A model generated the notes under the pieces. It saw nothing but the letters and a program-made list of their open reading frames with translations, was not told where the DNA came from and ran no database searches. From Phallusia mammillata (lineage: Eukaryota; Chordata; Ascidiacea; Phlebobranchia; Ascidiidae), in NCBI GenBank assembly GCA_003260075.1, contig QLIY01000032.1, positions 298,500 to 362,499 of the forward strand: a stretch of DNA of 64,000 nt. Direction: 5' to 3'. This document shows positions 61,410-64,000 of the stretch, in pieces (position 1 is the first letter of the stretch; each line of letters starts with the position of its first letter). A program made the position numbers and the translations under genes.

Positions 61410-61530
61410 TTTAAGTTTGTTTTAGGTCTTCTGATTAATTTGGGATGGTTTGTTATTTTTTTTTTCCCCCCCCCCTTTAAGTTTGTTTTAGGTCTTCTGA
61501 TTAATTTGGGATGGTTTGTTAATTTTTTTT
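61410..61530. repeat. Short direct duplication split by a C-run
   Basis: Block 61410-61465 recurs from 61476; C-run 61466-61475. Confidence 0.78.
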
Positions 61531-61691
61531 AAATATGAATACAGCTGCTAGATTTAACTTAAGCAGGCAGTTTTATAGAGGGAAGTAACGATTTAAACGT
61601 TAAGACAAGTTTTAGCTCACAGCTTTTAGAGCTGTTGTTACTTTCGTCATGTCTTTGTTAAAACAGATATTAATGACCAGTTTCAAGCAGA

Positions 61692-61860
61692 GAATAATTT
61701 TGTGTCAGAAATATACGGGTAGAAATACTACACATAAAAGTACTGAACGGGCGTTTCGTCTGCCAGGTTGCCCCCCCCCCCGAATAATTTTGTGTCAGAA
61801 ATATACGGGTAGAAATACTACACATAAAAAGTACTGAACGGGCGTTTTGTCTGCCAGGTT
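61692..61860. repeat. Direct duplication split by a C-run
   Basis: Block 61692-61770 recurs at 61782-61860 with two small differences; C-run 61771-61781. Confidence 0.8.
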
Positions 61861-62049
61861 GCATATGCATATAAGTATATACTTAAACAAATTTTAGCAT
61901 TTTCACTTGTAATATATCATTCAGTGCTATATTTTGTTGTTTTGTAGTGAGTGGGTGGGATTTTAGTTGTTAACAAGCGCATTCAACATATTAAACACAT
62001 TTTGAACTGTCAAACGCGAAGGGTCGAAAAAAGTGCTTTTACATCAGGG

Positions 62050-62259
62050 CAGTGGTCATCAAACTGTGGTACGCGTACCGTTAGTGGTACGCCGGAACTT
62101 TTGAGGTGGTACGCGAGATTTAACAAATATGCTAGTCCGGGCGAGAAAGTGGACCTGTTTCTTGGTCTGGCAATTTAAATAGGGTTTAGGATAGGTGGTA
62201 CGCAACGATAAAGTAAGTTGTCACGTGGTACGCGGTCCATATAAGATTAAGAACCACTC
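62050..62259. mobile_element. hAT-type MITE ('ggtacgc' family)
   Basis: Begins cagtggtcatcaaactgtgg and ends 'attaagaaccactc', with ggtacgcg motifs repeated inside. Flanks catcaggg and cattaggc agree at 6 of 8 positions. Confidence 0.65.
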
Positions 62260-62926
62260 CATTAGGCCGTGCGAACTAAAAACTTTGGAAATTTGTAAGG
62301 AAAGGAATATGTTTTTCGGTAAAACAATCGCAATGTTATAGTTTTCGTCATCAATTGGTCATTCCATTTCATATTAGCGAAAGCGCACAACCTTTTTGGT
62401 ATCTAACGAACGCAAGCGTGTCCATCATGGCCTATTTATGCACCAATTTAACCCGGTCTCCAAGGATTCCGATATGGCCAGCCATAGGCTAGTAAACAAA
62501 TGCATGCTGATCATATCTAGTGCGACCATTAACTCTTATTTTCCAATGCCTATTTCTAGAACAAAAGCACAACCTTTATGCCAGCTTCAGAAACCAAATA
62601 TCCCAAAAAAGAGGTTTTGTTCCGACTTGGTTTTTACGATTTATTCTGAATGTGCGTGTGGATTTTCTCGTAAAGTGGTTCTGCCGTAGTTGCTAGTATT
62701 CAGGTGCAAGTTCAAGTTTACGCAAAACGATTTGTGTTATTTTGAACTTGAAGGAATTTAGTTATATAGTATGACTTTAATTATTTCAGCAAAATTCAAA
62801 TCAAGTTTTACAAATTTGGGTAAAGTTTGTTTGGAGAAAGTTAAAATACCCGGGCAAAATTGAAAAATACGTTTCTCGTTTAAAATTTTGCGACGTAACG
62901 TAATAATGCTGTAGGACAGGGGTGGG
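62260..62926. other. Intergenic, nothing supported
   Basis: A 97-codon plus-strand frame at 62396-62689 has no recognisable domain or exon partner. Confidence 0.45.
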
Positions 62927-63471
62927 GAACCTGCGGCCCGCTTGCCTTTTTAATGCGGCCCGCGTCACAATTTTGTTTAAAGTACAGCATAAAACATAGT
63001 ATCAAAAAACAACAACAATAAAATGTTTATGTACAAATATTTACTTGAAAAGACCACATTTGACGCCAAACTTATTAAAATTGCCACAAATTCGACGACT
63101 TGCTGTATTTGTGACGTAACAGTCACTCGACTGTCTCACCTTGCAGTAACGAATCATTAGCCATGTGGTGTTAGTTTTAAAGTGATTTTAGAGCTATTAA
63201 CGTGTGGATCCTTATATTGTTACATAAAATATATTCGGTATAATGGAGCTAGGGTGTTCCAGAAAGAATGGACAGATTTTAGTCAAATTAAGTGCTGAAC
63301 CTGTATGCCTTGTTTGTTGCTAAAAAATCAAATTTTGGAGCGATGAAATATAAAATCACTTGTGTGCTTAGGGTATTACACGAAATTTGAAAATAAAAAA
63401 AAACATTTGGCCCGTCTAAAAATGTTGTGCAATTCATGCGTCCCCAGTACTAAGTAGGTTCCCCACCCCTG
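62927..63471. mobile_element. hAT-type element, 545 bp, intact target duplication
   Basis: Starts caggggtggggaacctgcgg and ends 'ggttccccacccctg'. Perfect 8-bp duplication ctgtagga at 62919-62926 and 63472-63479. Too short for a transposase. Related left end at 52492. Confidence 0.9.
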
Positions 63472-63499
63472 CTGTAGGACCTACGGTGTAGGTACTGGT

Positions 63500-63580
63500 T
63501 GTTAGGTTTGGGTATAGGTTAGGGTTAAGATTAGGGTTGGGGTTCAGGGTTTAGGGTTTAGAGTTTGGGGTATGTGTTAG
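63500..63580 (+). repeat. Degenerate telomere-like TTAGGG repeat
   Basis: A run of variants of (T)TAGGG/TTTGGGG on the plus strand: ggttagggttaagattaggg, then ttggggttcagggtttaggg. The units are imperfect, as in interstitial or subterminal telomere-like sequence. It is repeated at the right edge of the window. Confidence 0.65.
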
Positions 63581-63899
63581 GACAATCGTAACTCTTTTCC
63601 AGCATTATTTGCGTGTTTTAACGTTCACTGGGGTATTTAAGATTTGTCGCAAAATCAGGACAGCTAAAGTATTTTCGAGTTACGTTGTAACTGTTATGAG
63701 TTTAATCGCACCAAACAAAGTTACCTGAACTATTTTTAAGTTACGTTGCACGAAACAAGGTTACCAAGCGCGGTACCAAGCGCACCTAGCGCACCTGTAG
63801 CATTAAAAGGCACCCGTTTGAACCGGTTTTTGAGGTGCGGAAGGAGGCAGTTTTTTTCGATTTTCGGGGGTCAAAACATTCAAGAAAAATCCGGTTTTC

Positions 63900-64000
63900 G
63901 GGGGGGGGGGTTAGGTTTGGGTATAGGTTAGGGTTAAGATTAGGGTTGGGGTTTGGGGTTCAGGGTTTAGGGTTTAGAGTTTGGGGTATGTGTTAGGACA
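63900..64000 (+). repeat. G-run (11) and second copy of the telomere-like repeat
   Basis: An 11-base G-run (63900-63910) is followed by a near-copy of 63508-63590, with one extra 'tttgggg' step. This is the joint pattern with the filler as G instead of C, as expected if this contig was reverse-complemented after filling. The window ends inside the copy. Confidence 0.7.

Overview
The window is animal nuclear DNA: AT-rich, with spliced genes that have short phase-consistent exons, many short non-autonomous DNA transposons, and SINE-like repeats. The genes match metazoan families (odd-skipped, RAB21, MRPL23). My best guess is an invertebrate deuterostome, most likely an ascidian, but this rests on genome style and on how close RAB21 looks to the vertebrate protein. 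I could not search a database.

Layout. 1-8.1 kb: intergenic, with repeats and assembly joints. 8.1-20.7 kb (minus): a complete five-zinc-finger odd-skipped-related gene in four coding exons, with a TATA-box promoter just above it. 20.9-32.9 kb: no gene I can support; transposons, duplicated blocks and two GC-rich patches. 32.9-34.3 kb (minus): an unrecognised small gene. 34.6 kb (plus): a short sequence that folds on paper into a canonical type I hammerhead ribozyme. 35.7-40.7 kb (minus): a six-exon gene for a 280-residue protein with a signal peptide and one membrane span, not recognised by me. 40.7-43.4 kb: a giant inverted repeat followed by a second copy of the first exon, judged an assembly artefact grown on a real small hairpin element. 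44.0-47.9 kb (plus): RAB21, complete in six exons. 49.7-53.7 kb (plus): mitochondrial ribosomal protein L23, first exon not found. 55.8-60.6 kb (plus): probable end of another spliced transcript, with arrays that repeat a 3' splice-site-like unit. 60.6-64 kb: repeats and telomere-like sequence.

Three themes run through the window. First, about twenty-five C-runs of 10-12 bases (one G-run near the end) and six single N bases sit between near-identical direct copies of flanking sequence. The fixed length and one-strand orientation look like a 10-base gap filler between unmerged allelic contigs, so the duplications should not be read as biology until checked. Second, there is a family of hairpin elements whose loop or 3' part carries hammerhead-like core motifs (CTGATGA, stem, GAAAC), as known from Penelope-like retroelements; one unrelated copy at 34.6 kb has a full canonical fold. 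Third, hAT-type MITEs with intact 8-bp target duplications are dense, one of them 18 bp from a splice acceptor.

The genes show no operon-like or shared-pathway arrangement. RAB21 and the membrane-protein gene are divergently arranged, about 1.5 kb apart once the duplicate is removed.
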